A stretch of DNA of 64,000 nucleotides from assembly GCF_000993825.1 (NCBI RefSeq), contig NZ_CP011114.1, forward strand, positions 744,001-808,000, in the 5' to 3' direction. Positions within the stretch are counted from its first letter, which is position 1. Every line of letters begins with the position of its first letter. Made by a program: the position numbers and the translations under genes. Source of the DNA: Paenibacillus durus ATCC 35681. GTDB lineage: Bacteria; Bacillota; Bacilli; Paenibacillales; Paenibacillaceae. Below, in pieces: positions 27,671 through 36,635 of this stretch. The notes beneath the pieces were generated by a model that had not been told where the DNA came from, searched no databases, and saw nothing but the letters and a program-made list of their open reading frames with translations.

Positions 27671-27738
27671 TAAAGAGCGGGAGCTTGAGGGAAAGCGCTA
27701 TATGTACAGCCCTTCTCCTGAAGCACCCGCTCTTTAGA
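27671..27738 (+). repeat. Perfect 12-bp inverted repeat ahead of ilvC
   Basis: CTAAAGAGCGGG and CCCGCTCTTTAG enclose a 44-base loop and lie 30 bases before ilvC. No T-run follows, so it is not an ordinary terminator. A stable stem placed just before a ribosome-binding site fits an mRNA processing or stabilising element that would raise ilvC over ilvBH. Confidence 0.8.
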
Positions 27739-27753
27739 TGGGTTCCAAATTAA

Positions 27754-28761
<1,008 letters not shown>

Positions 28762-28877
28762 GATTGGTATAATCAGTGTAAGGATTCACATATAAATGCA
28801 AGTCTTCAGGTGCGGCTCCGCTTTTACGCGGGCCGCATTTGGAGCGTTTGACGATTACTTTTAAGGAGGTGCCCGGC

Positions 28878-30419
28878 ATGCGAAAAATTTATGTTTTCGA
28901 TACAACACTGCGTGACGGAGAACAGTCCCCCGGCGTGAATCTGAATACCCAGGAGAAGCTGGAGATCGCCTATCAGTTGGAAAAGCTGGGGATTGACCGT
29001 ATGGAAGCGGGATTTCCCGCGGCGTCGCCGGGAGATTTGGCCGCAGTCAATGCCGTTGCCAGAGCGGTAAAAAATGTAACGGTCATTGGCCTTTCCAGAT
29101 CCCGCGAAAGCGATATTGATGCCGTCAAGGAGGCGCTGCAGGGCGCGCAGGACCCCTGCATTCATCTGTTCCTTGCTACCTCCCCGATTCACCGTCAGCA
29201 TAAGCTCCGGATGGATAAGGGGCAGGTGCTGGAGACGGCGCAGACGGCCATCCGCTATGCGAAGAAGTATTTCTCGAAGCTGGAATTTTCGCTTGAGGAT
29301 GCGGGACGGACCGAGCTCGACTTTATGGCCGAGGTCGTCGGCATGGCGGTTCGCGAAGGCGCGAGCGTCGTTAACATTCCGGACACGGTCGGATATTTGA
29401 ACCCGTCGGAGTATGGGGCAATCTTCAAATATTTAAAAGAAAATGTTCCGGACATCGACCGCGTTCAGCTTAGCGCGCACTGCCATAATGATCTTGGAAT
29501 GGCCACGGCGAATACGCTGGCGGCGATCCTGAATGGTGCGGATCAAATCGAGGGCACAATCAACGGCATCGGTGAACGCGCGGGCAACACGGCGATCGAA
29601 GAGATAGCGATGGCGCTTGAGACGCGCAGCGATTTCTTCGGGGCGAAGACGTCGCTTGTACTGTCCGAGATTTCGCGCACTAGCCGCCTGGTCAGCAAAT
29701 TGACCGGCATGGTCGTGCCGGGGAACAAGGCGATCGTTGGCGCGAACGCTTTTGCCCATGAATCGGGTATTCATCAGGACGGCATGCTCAAGGAGAAGAC
29801 GACGTACGAGATCATGACGCCGGAAACGATCGGCCTGAAGGAGAGCAAGCTGGTGCTCGGCAAGCATTCCGGCCGCCATGCTTTCCGGGATAAGCTAACC
29901 GATCTGGGCTATGACCTGCCGGAAGACGTGCTGAATGCGGCGTTCTCCAGATTCAAGGATTTGGCCGACAAGAAGAAGGAAGTATCCGACGAGGATATTC
30001 TGGCGCTGATGGAGGAGCGGCTGGGCATTACGCCGGAGATTTACAGCCTGCGGACCCTGTACGTCACTTACGGCAATGAAGCGACGCCGACCGCGAAACT
30101 GGTTCTGAACGGCCCGCCGGAGGAGCCTATCGTTGCAGTAGCCGAGGGGAACGGTTCGGTGGATGCGATATATAACGCTATTGACCAGGCAACTGGCGAG
30201 GAAGTCAAGCTGGACGATTATTCCATCAAATCCGTCACTCAAGGCAAGGATGCCCAGGGCGAGGTGCATGTCATTTTGTCACAGGGTATTGTTGCTGCGG
30301 CGGGAAGAGGGCTTAGCACCGACATTCTGGAAGCCAGCGCCCGGGCTTATCTTGATGCGCTCAACAAGCTGATTGAGAAGCGCAAGACGTATACGAAGCG
30401 CGAGGACGCTCATTTATAG
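28878..30419 (+). CDS. leuA: 2-isopropylmalate synthase
   Basis: This 513-residue enzyme condenses acetyl-CoA with 2-oxoisovalerate, the committed step to leucine. The catalytic TIM barrel starts at FDTTLRDGEQSPGVNLN and has the metal site LSAHCHNDLGMATAN. The C-terminal LeuA dimer domain (from about residue 385) binds leucine for feedback inhibition. The start at 28878 follows AAGGAGGTGCCC. A strong terminator follows, so the T-box transcript ends here; leuB lies 3.2 kb further on, and leuC and leuD are not in the window. Confidence 0.96.
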   Translation: MRKIYVFDTTLRDGEQSPGVNLNTQEKLEIAYQLEKLGIDRMEAGFPAASPGDLAAVNAVARAVKNVTVIGLSRSRESDIDAVKEALQGAQDPCIHLFLATSPIHRQHKLRMDKGQVLETAQTAIRYAKKYFSKLEFSLEDAGRTELDFMAEVVGMAVREGASVVNIPDTVGYLNPSEYGAIFKYLKENVPDIDRVQLSAHCHNDLGMATANTLAAILNGADQIEGTINGIGERAGNTAIEEIAMALETRSDFFGAKTSLVLSEISRTSRLVSKLTGMVVPGNKAIVGANAFAHESGIHQDGMLKEKTTYEIMTPETIGLKESKLVLGKHSGRHAFRDKLTDLGYDLPEDVLNAAFSRFKDLADKKKEVSDEDILALMEERLGITPEIYSLRTLYVTYGNEATPTAKLVLNGPPEEPIVAVAEGNGSVDAIYNAIDQATGEEVKLDDYSIKSVTQGKDAQGEVHVILSQGIVAAAGRGLSTDILEASARAYLDALNKLIEKRKTYTKREDAHL

Positions 30420-30466
30420 AAAGCGGCGCTTATAGTTTGTTTAGGAATGAGGACGGCGGTATATAG

Positions 30467-30507
30467 GGACTGTTTCGGGGCGAATCCAGCTCAGAAACAG
30501 TCCTTTT
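30467..30507 (+). terminator. Rho-independent terminator after leuA
   Basis: GGACTGTTTC pairs with GAAACAGTCC and is followed by five T. Confidence 0.9.
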
Positions 30508-30580
30508 TATGCGGATTTCTCATCCTTGTCCAAATTGGATATATAATAGAAATCATGATTTTTGCAGGGGAGAAGAAGAG

Positions 30581-31162
30581 GTGAACGTCAAACGTAATGT
30601 AGAAGGGGAGGGGAGACAACTGGAAGAGGCGGAATGGATATCGGCCGTACTGAACGGCGAGCGTCAGGCTTTTGCCCATTTGGTGACGCGCTATCAGGGC
30701 TTGGTATACCGGGTATGCATCAAAATAACAGGAGAATCCGAGTCGGCCAAAGATATGGCCCAGGAGGTATTTATCAAAGCCTACAAGGCGCTTCCCTCCT
30801 TCCGGGGACAATCCTCATTTTCTACTTGGCTGTACCGGATTGCCTACCGTACTTGTCTAGACTGGAAAAGAGCTAATGACAGGGAGTGGAAGTATCGCAG
30901 CATGGCGGATTATACGGAGAATGACTATGTGACTTCACAGACGCCGGAACATGCCGCGCTCCGCAAGGAGGCTTCCGAAGAACTGGGAAGAAGTGTGAAC
31001 AGTCTTGCCGAACCGTACCGGTCGGTCGTGCAGCTGTACTACTTTAACCGGCAATCCTATCAGGAAATAGCTGAAGCGAAAGGCATATCGGTAAAAACGG
31101 TTGAATCACAGCTTTACCGCGCCAGACAGATCATGCGAAGAAAAGGGGAGAGATGGGAATGA
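30581..31162 (+). CDS. ECF-type RNA polymerase sigma factor (SigW-like)
   Basis: This 193-residue extracytoplasmic-function sigma factor has region 2 (AFAHLVTRYQGLVYRVCIKIT...AQEVFIKAYKALPSFRGQSSFSTWLYRIAYRTC) and region 4 (LAEPYRSVVQLYYFNRQSYQEIAEAKGISVKTVESQLYRARQIMR). The GTG at 30581 is preferred because GGGGAG lies eight bases upstream. The gene overlaps its anti-sigma gene, the usual arrangement for this group. The four-gene set resembles cell-envelope stress modules. I see no obvious ECF-type autoregulatory promoter, but a TATAAT-like box lies at about 30540. Confidence 0.9.
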   Translation: MNVKRNVEGEGRQLEEAEWISAVLNGERQAFAHLVTRYQGLVYRVCIKITGESESAKDMAQEVFIKAYKALPSFRGQSSFSTWLYRIAYRTCLDWKRANDREWKYRSMADYTENDYVTSQTPEHAALRKEASEELGRSVNSLAEPYRSVVQLYYFNRQSYQEIAEAKGISVKTVESQLYRARQIMRRKGERWE

Positions 31163-31611
31163 AATGTAATGTAGTGATGGAATGGCTTCCCCATTATACC
31201 GAAGGTCTGCTGGCTCCCGAAGCGGAGCGGGAAATGACGCAGCATATCGCGGCGTGCCAAGGCTGCGCGCGGTGGCTGGAGGAAGCAAAAGCGATGGAAG
31301 AGATATGGAAGGAAGCGGACGGTGCTCTGGACTTTCAGCCGATCTCCGGTATTCCCGATCTCGTCCCGCAGGTGATGGCGGAAATCGAACGGTTGGAATC
31401 TGCACGGCAGCCGGATGGTGCGGGACCTGCTGCTTCAAGGCGGCGCTCAGTGCGCCGGACCTCATGGGTCCATTACGGCCTCGCAGCCTGTCTGACCTTT
31501 GTGCTGCTTCAATATGGTGTATTTGAGCAGTTGGGCTATGGGCTGACGGAAATCAACGGCCAGATGTCGAACTCGGTTATGGCATTGTTCGGCCCTCAAC
31601 AGCCCCGCTAG
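31159..31611 (+). CDS. Anti-sigma factor with zinc-finger (zf-HC2) and one membrane helix
   Basis: This 150-residue protein has the ZAS-type motif HIAACQGCARW (HxxxCxxC, about residues 31-41), which binds the partner sigma factor. A single membrane helix lies near residues 100-120 (HYGLAACLTFVLLQYGVF), leaving a short extracytoplasmic tail. Its ATG overlaps the sigma stop (ATGA). An ATG two codons earlier (31153) sits too close to the ribosome-binding site. It should hold the sigma factor inactive at the membrane until an envelope signal. Confidence 0.88.
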   Translation: MKCNVVMEWLPHYTEGLLAPEAEREMTQHIAACQGCARWLEEAKAMEEIWKEADGALDFQPISGIPDLVPQVMAEIERLESARQPDGAGPAASRRRSVRRTSWVHYGLAACLTFVLLQYGVFEQLGYGLTEINGQMSNSVMALFGPQQPR

Positions 31612-31678
31612 AGCGGAGGCTGTGGATCAATACACTGCAATCGAATGTCGGCAAGACACATGATCAGGAGGATATTAC

Positions 31679-32179
31679 ATGATAAAAAAGAAACGCTGGC
31701 TCACTTTTATGCTGGCCATGGTTCCGGGACTCGGACATTTGTATCTGGGCTTCAAAAAACAGGGAATGCAGTTTATGATCGGCGCGTTTGTCTGCATCGT
31801 TTTTATTCCTTCTATGCCGACAGTATTCCCGTTCGCGTTGGCTGCGCTGTGGTTCTATCAGCTGTTCGATGCACTGCAAAAGGCAACATGGAACAAGCTC
31901 GCTTTTGCAGAGCACGAACGGCTGATGTATAGCCCGGATGGTCTTGGCTCGCCTTGGCCGCCGTTTGCCATGCCCCCGATGCCCGATTACCCGCAGGATG
32001 ATGTCAGTCCGGCATGGATGGGAGGCGCCTGCATCATAGCAGGAGTTCTCCTGCTGCTGATTACGGTATTCCCGGGACTGTGGTACTTGCTGACCGAACT
32101 CAATATCGGTACTATTTTGCTGTCGCTGGGCCTGATCGGCTACGGGCTGCATATGCTTAGAAAGAACACAAAAGCATAA
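31679..32179 (+). CDS. Small multi-pass membrane protein of the ECF operon
   Basis: This 166-residue protein has about four hydrophobic segments (near residues 8-25, 33-58, 115-135 and 140-158) and the loop PGLGHLYLGFKKQGMQFM, which recalls TM2-type and related small membrane proteins. An AGGAGG site precedes it. Function unknown; its position between anti-sigma and the DUF4097-type gene suggests an envelope role. Confidence 0.75.
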   Translation: MIKKKRWLTFMLAMVPGLGHLYLGFKKQGMQFMIGAFVCIVFIPSMPTVFPFALAALWFYQLFDALQKATWNKLAFAEHERLMYSPDGLGSPWPPFAMPPMPDYPQDDVSPAWMGGACIIAGVLLLLITVFPGLWYLLTELNIGTILLSLGLIGYGLHMLRKNTKA

Positions 32180-32196
32180 GAACGGAGAATCATGGC

Positions 32197-33288
32197 ATGG
32201 GTAGATGGAAGATTGGAAGCTTGACGGCGGCGCTCGGCTCCATTGCGCTTGGCGTTATGCTTACGCTGATTCAATTCGGTAAACTTACGTATGAGGCGCT
32301 CGGGTATTTGTGGCCGGCACTGATTATTCTGCTTGGACTGGAAATGCTGCTGCGGCTGCTGTTTAGAACAGAGGCTAGGACCCGTACCAGCGGATGGGCA
32401 ATCGTTCTGATTGTGCTGCTGGGTCTAGTGAGCGCAGGAAAATCCTTGCTTCCGGGAGGCTCGCTGGACACCCTGTTGGGTAAAGCGCATCTAAGCTCCG
32501 TTAACGGAACGGTGCAGATTGGAGAGAACATCAAAGCGGTCAGAATATCGATTCCGGGCGGCAAGGTTAAGGTGAACGGTATTCAGGGAAGCGCTCTAAC
32601 CTATGAGGGCCGCCTGCTCTTTCCCGGCAGCAGCCAAAGCGACAGCGAACAGGCAATGAAAAAGAATTGGAAGGTTAGAACGGAAGGCGACACGTTAGTG
32701 CTTGAAATGACGGCGGCAAAGAGCTTGTTTTCGGGTATTTACATCGGTTTTACCGGCAACACTCCCTATCTCAATGTGAGTCTTCCTGCGGATCTCGCAG
32801 TCAAGATCGGAACAAGCGACGGTTCGTTGGATGTTTCGGATCTGAACAGCGGGATCGAGGCGAGCACCTCCAACGGCAAAATTGAAATGCGGGGAATTAA
32901 AGGCGGGGTCAAGGCGGGTACAAGCAACGGTTCGCTTAATCTGCAGGGGGTAGAGGGAGGAGTCCATATCACCAGTTCCAACGGCTCCATCACGCTGGAG
33001 AATATTGCCGGCCAAGTGTATGCCAAGAGCAGCAACGGCAGAATAACCATTGAATCCCCCGTTACGGGGAATTGGGATTGCGCTTCGAGCAACGGCAGTA
33101 TCTCGCTTACGATGCCGCAGAAGACGGATGCGACGATTACCGCCGATACGTCCAACGGATCGCTGAAGGGAAGCATCAACTGGCAGAAACAAAGCGACAA
33201 CAATGGAACTGCGGTACTGGGCAGCGGAAATCATACCGTAAAGCTGTCGACAACCAATGGCAGCGTGAGCGCGGATATTACGGAATAG
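32197..33288 (+). CDS. LiaF/DUF4097-like membrane-anchored beta-repeat protein
   Basis: This 363-residue protein has three or so N-terminal membrane segments (to about residue 85), then a beta-rich region with about six repeats of a SSNGSI/TSNGSL type unit spaced 15-20 residues apart (SNGKIEMRGIKGG, SNGSLNLQGVEGG, SNGSITLENIAGQ, SNGRITIESPVTG). Such right-handed beta repeats define DUF4097/adhesin-like domains found with LiaF-type stress sensors. It is the last gene of the ECF operon and probably senses or responds to cell-envelope damage. A hairpin without T-run follows at about 33309-33345. Confidence 0.8.
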   Translation: MGRWKIGSLTAALGSIALGVMLTLIQFGKLTYEALGYLWPALIILLGLEMLLRLLFRTEARTRTSGWAIVLIVLLGLVSAGKSLLPGGSLDTLLGKAHLSSVNGTVQIGENIKAVRISIPGGKVKVNGIQGSALTYEGRLLFPGSSQSDSEQAMKKNWKVRTEGDTLVLEMTAAKSLFSGIYIGFTGNTPYLNVSLPADLAVKIGTSDGSLDVSDLNSGIEASTSNGKIEMRGIKGGVKAGTSNGSLNLQGVEGGVHITSSNGSITLENIAGQVYAKSSNGRITIESPVTGNWDCASSNGSISLTMPQKTDATITADTSNGSLKGSINWQKQSDNNGTAVLGSGNHTVKLSTTNGSVSADITE

Positions 33289-33589
33289 CCTTGAAATCTA
33301 AGAAGAAGCCGTACGCCTCGGAGAAATCCGGCAGCGTGCGGCTGTTGCTGTCCAAATCCAGAAATGATAAGCTCCCGGACCTAACTGTTCATTGTCTTAC
33401 CAGGCGCATGATTACTCGTATGGAGTAAATGTAATGAATGCCGGGCAATCGGGAATGCTATCGTTGTTCGAATAAGGCGCTCTGCCGTAATATTCCGACT
33501 CTGATTTGCGGAAGATTTGCTTTTCGCTCAATCCTAACCAGGTTATAGGCTATTCCTATTAATATGATAGATTCTATATCTTTGTCCTT

Positions 33590-33618
33590 TTGACCATGTT
33601 GTGTTACAACAATATACA
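33590..33618 (+). promoter_or_regulatory. SigA-type promoter for leuB with internal inverted repeat
   Basis: TTGACC, a 17-base spacer and TATACA lie about 50 bases upstream of leuB. The spacer holds GTTGT-GTT-ACAAC (33599-33611), a possible operator. The remaining 300 bases back to 33289 have no gene and no T-box-like sequence, so leuB is not controlled like ilvB. Confidence 0.65.
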
Positions 33619-33667
33619 GAAGAACTATGTCCGCGTGGGCGCGGATTAACTTGAGGAGTGACGAAGA

Positions 33668-34747
33668 ATGAGCGAAGTTAAAAAAATCGCCGTAATCGCT
33701 GGGGACGGTATTGGTCCCGAAGTTGTGGCGGAAGCGGAAAAAGTATTGAAAGTAACCGAGGAAGTATTCGGCTACAAATTTGAGACCGAGCACGCACTGT
33801 TCGGCGGTATCGCTATCGACGAGAAGGGCACGCCGCTGCCTGCAGAAACGCTGGATATCTGTAAAAGCGCGGACGCTGTGCTGCTGGGCGCCGTCGGCGG
33901 TCCTAAATGGGATACCAATCCGAAGGAGCTCCGTCCGGAGACCGGGCTGCTGGGCATCCGCAAAGCGCTGGGGCTGTTCTCGAATCTCCGTCCCGCAGTC
34001 GTATTCGACTGCCTGAAGGATGCTTCCACGCTGAAGCCGGAAGTGCTTGAAGGAACGGATCTGATCGTCGTGCGCGAACTGACGGGCGGTATTTACTTCG
34101 GCGAGAAGTTCCGTCGTGATAGCGAGCAGGGGGAAGAAGCGGTAGACACCTGCGCATACAATGTGGCCGAAGTGGAACGCATCGCCCGCCAGGCATTTGA
34201 AATTGCCGCCAAGCGCCGGGGCAAGCTGGCTTCCGTCGACAAAGCGAACGTGCTCGAAACGTCGCGTCTCTGGCGTGAAGTGGTTATCCGTGTTTCGGCA
34301 GATTATCCGAACGTGGAACTGGAGCATGTGCTGGTCGACAACTGCGCCATGCAGCTGCTGCGCCGCCCTTCGAGCTTCGACGTTATCGTGACCGAGAACA
34401 TGTTCGGCGATATTTTGAGCGACGAAGCCGCGATGCTCACAGGTTCCATCGGCATGCTGGCTTCCGCTTCGCTGGGCGAAGGAAGCTACGGCCTCTATGA
34501 GCCGGTGCATGGTTCCGCTCCGGACATCGCAGGACAAGGATTGGCCAATCCAATCGCCACAATTCTCTCGCTTGCCCTGATGTTCCGTCTGACTTTCGGC
34601 TATGAAGACGCGGCAGCCGCAATCGAAGCCGCCGTAGCTCAGGTGCTTGATGCAGGCCACCGTACCAGCGATATTGCCGTAGACAAGAGCAAGGCGATCA
34701 GCACGAGCGAGATGGGCGACCTGATTGTCGCAGCCATTCGCAAATAA
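33668..34747 (+). CDS. leuB: 3-isopropylmalate dehydrogenase
   Basis: This 359-residue NAD-dependent enzyme oxidises and decarboxylates 3-isopropylmalate to 2-oxoisocaproate in leucine synthesis. Family motifs are intact: AGDGIGPEV at the N-terminus, [12 protein letters not shown] (substrate-binding Arg and Tyr) and [25 protein letters not shown] (metal-binding Asp). GAGGAG precedes the ATG. It is separated from leuA by the ECF-sigma operon and has its own promoter. Confidence 0.97.
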   Translation: MSEVKKIAVIAGDGIGPEVVAEAEKVLKVTEEVFGYKFETEHALFGGIAIDEKGTPLPAETLDICKSADAVLLGAVGGPKWDTNPKELRPETGLLGIRKALGLFSNLRPAVVFDCLKDASTLKPEVLEGTDLIVVRELTGGIYFGEKFRRDSEQGEEAVDTCAYNVAEVERIARQAFEIAAKRRGKLASVDKANVLETSRLWREVVIRVSADYPNVELEHVLVDNCAMQLLRRPSSFDVIVTENMFGDILSDEAAMLTGSIGMLASASLGEGSYGLYEPVHGSAPDIAGQGLANPIATILSLALMFRLTFGYEDAAAAIEAAVAQVLDAGHRTSDIAVDKSKAISTSEMGDLIVAAIRK

Positions 34748-34775
34748 GAGAAAAACGTCACAAAATATTCCTAGT

Positions 34776-34790
34776 TTATAATTATTATAA
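34776..34790 (+). promoter_or_regulatory. Perfect PerR box upstream of the peroxiredoxin gene
   Basis: TTATAATTATTATAA matches the B. subtilis PerR consensus TTATAATNATTATAA at every position. A TATAAT follows at 34803-34808, so the box overlaps the place of the -35 element of that promoter. A second promoter candidate (TTGACT-N17-TACCAT, 34810-34838) lies just downstream. Peroxide would inactivate PerR and induce the gene. Confidence 0.88.
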
Positions 34791-34961
34791 AAAAACAATG
34801 AATATAATCTTGACTTTGATTTTGTACGGTGATACCATTTGGTTTGTAACAGCAGAGACGTAACCAAATCCATCATAATCAAGAAAGACACCGCCTCATC
34901 ATCCTTAACGGAGATGGATGGCAGCATGTTTTTCTTACATAATCAAAGGAGGATTTTCACA

Positions 34962-35501
34962 ATGGCAGAACGTTTGGTAGGCAAACAGGCTCCCGATTTC
35001 ACTATGGAAACCGTTTCGGGAGACGGCAAAGAATTTGGCAAAGTTAGCTTGTCCGACTATCGCGGTAAATGGCTCGTATTTTTCTTCTATCCTCTGGATT
35101 TCACTTTCGTGTGCCCGACTGAAATTACGGCGCTCAGCGAAGCGGCTGACCAATTCACGGCGCTTGATACCGAAATTCTTGGTGTAAGCATCGACTCCGT
35201 ACACAGCCATAAGGCTTGGATCAACGCTCCGAAAGACGCTAATGGTCTTGGCCAACTGAAATTCCCGCTTGCTTCCGACATTACGAAGAAGGTTGCCAGC
35301 GATTACGGCGTATTGATCGAAGAAGAAGGCATTGCGCTTCGCGGTCTCTTCATTATCGATCCGGAAGGCGAACTGAAATACCAAGTGGTTAACCACAATG
35401 ATGTAGGCCGTAGCGTAGAAGAAACTCTGCGCGTGCTGCAGGCGCTGCAATCCGGCGGATTATGCCCTATGAACTGGAAACCGGGCGACAAGAACCTGTA
35501 A
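34962..35501 (+). CDS. 2-Cys peroxiredoxin (AhpC/TSA family)
   Basis: This 179-residue thiol peroxidase has the peroxidatic Cys in DFTFVCPTEI (about residue 51) and the resolving Cys in GGLCPMNWKPG (about residue 170), so it is a typical 2-Cys enzyme that reduces hydrogen peroxide and organic peroxides. The start at ATG 34962 follows AAAGGAGG; the frame runs further upstream through the promoter region and is not coding there. No AhpF-like reductase lies next to it, so thioredoxin is the likely reductant. A perfect PerR box lies 171 bases upstream. Confidence 0.95.
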   Translation: MAERLVGKQAPDFTMETVSGDGKEFGKVSLSDYRGKWLVFFFYPLDFTFVCPTEITALSEAADQFTALDTEILGVSIDSVHSHKAWINAPKDANGLGQLKFPLASDITKKVASDYGVLIEEEGIALRGLFIIDPEGELKYQVVNHNDVGRSVEETLRVLQALQSGGLCPMNWKPGDKNL

Positions 35502-35550
35502 GCATAAGCTGCGAGGCGTCCCTCATCCAAGTCCTTTGAAATGCTGATCA

Positions 35551-35592
35551 AAGCCTCCTTCCGGATTGTTTGTCCGGTCAAGGGGGCTTTTT
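35551..35592 (+). terminator. Rho-independent terminator after the peroxiredoxin gene
   Basis: AAGCCTCCTTCCGG pairs with CCGG...AAGGGGGCTT and five T follow. Confidence 0.85.
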
Positions 35593-35706
35593 GCAACAAA
35601 ACGCCCGTCAGTCTTAGCTTGATCTTTATCAGCAGGAATCGCCGGCAACCGAGTATAATACAATAATACGAAACCATTGGAACTGACCTGAGGAGGGTGA
35701 ACAATC

Positions 35707-36114
35707 ATGAGTTTTTGCTGTGGAGCGAGTATGGTAGGTACCAAGGGGACGCTTAAGCATTATCGCACGCAAGTCCATAATGTTCCCCTGCTTTTTTGCC
35801 CGGTATGTCACCGGGTCGAGGTTCATTACAAGGTCGAGAATGAGTATGAAATCTTGGCGGAATACGCGCATGGCGACGGCGTTACCGATGTGGATTTCCA
35901 GGATTATGTGATGGAAGATGAAGAGTCGATTTTTGAAAATGTCGTCAATATGGAAAGTGAAGACGCTATGGCCATTATCCGCAGCCAGATTGATATGGCG
36001 CTTGATCTGCTGGCCGTGTCCAAACAGATTGGTGATGTCAAGTGGGAGCGGGAGCTAAAGAAGAGGCTCGCCGTCATGAGTCAGCGCCGTCATCGTCTTC
36101 AGCAAAAAGCGTAA
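35707..36114 (+). CDS. Hypothetical protein with N-terminal Cys pairs
   Basis: This 135-residue protein has CC at residues 4-5 and CPVC at about residues 31-34 (LLFCPVCHRVEVHYKVENEYEI), suggesting a small zinc-binding fold like the YgiT-type fingers. An acidic middle (DVDFQDYVMEDEESIFENVV) and a helical basic C-terminus follow. GGAGGGTG precedes the ATG. I do not recognise the family. It is flanked by terminators on both sides and is therefore monocistronic. Confidence 0.65.
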   Translation: MSFCCGASMVGTKGTLKHYRTQVHNVPLLFCPVCHRVEVHYKVENEYEILAEYAHGDGVTDVDFQDYVMEDEESIFENVVNMESEDAMAIIRSQIDMALDLLAVSKQIGDVKWERELKKRLAVMSQRRHRLQQKA

Positions 36115-36171
36115 AGGTATGGCGTGGATTATTACTTCTCTTGAAAAATCTCCGCAATTGCGACGACACTG

Positions 36172-36218
36172 AAAAAGGCCGTGAATTTCTACTTCATGTA
36201 GAGATCCATGGCCTTTTT
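36172..36218 (+). terminator. Rho-independent terminator after the Cys-pair hypothetical gene
   Basis: A perfect 9-bp stem AAAAAGGCC/GGCCTTTTT carries a nested TCTAC/GTAGA helix. The symmetric A and T runs make it potentially bidirectional. Confidence 0.8.
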
Positions 36219-36635
36219 GATTTGGAAAGTAAAAAAGCTCGCGGATGCTTTGGAGAAAAGGAAAACCGCCGTAAACGGCCGTAAATCGCGGTTTCTCAGT
36301 TTGGTTGAAGCGAATTCCGGTGTTCTCGCAATTGCGAGGACCCTTTTTCATGAAGAATAGCTATTTGCTTAGGCCTTCGAGACGGCACTAAAGTATTATT
36401 TTATGAATTTTTTGACATTCGACAGTATCTCTGATTGCTTTGAGCACTTTTCTTGGATATGATTGGAATATAGTTAAAAACGCTTGGATGACTGAATCAA
36501 ACGAAGATGATCGTAGAATGTACTAGCGGTTCCATAGCATACACTTATATAACAGCCTAATTTGATGTCGCAGAACTGCTTCGTCAATTAGTCGTTCTGC
36601 TCCGTCAATTTCAGTTGAAGGGGGAACTTCACATC
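36219..36635. repeat. Intergenic stretch with hairpins and a repeated CGCAATTGCG palindrome
   Basis: No gene is visible in 36219-36635. A stem AAACCGCC...GCGGTTT spans about 36262-36297. A perfect palindrome CTCGCAATTGCGAG lies at 36325-36338; its core CGCAATTGCG also occurs at 36153-36162, each followed by GAC or GGAC. The A+T-rich end, from 36380, should hold the kinase promoter, but I cannot identify a good -35/-10 pair or a convincing SigH site. Confidence 0.4.

Noticed and set aside
33458..34927. Long minus-strand frame (489 codons) opposite leuB
   Set aside because: It is the antisense shadow of leuB and its promoter; leuB itself has full family motifs.
36361..36635. SigH promoter for the sporulation-kinase-like gene
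   Set aside because: A GGAATAT segment is present near 36468, but no matching AGGA-type -35 element lies at the right distance.
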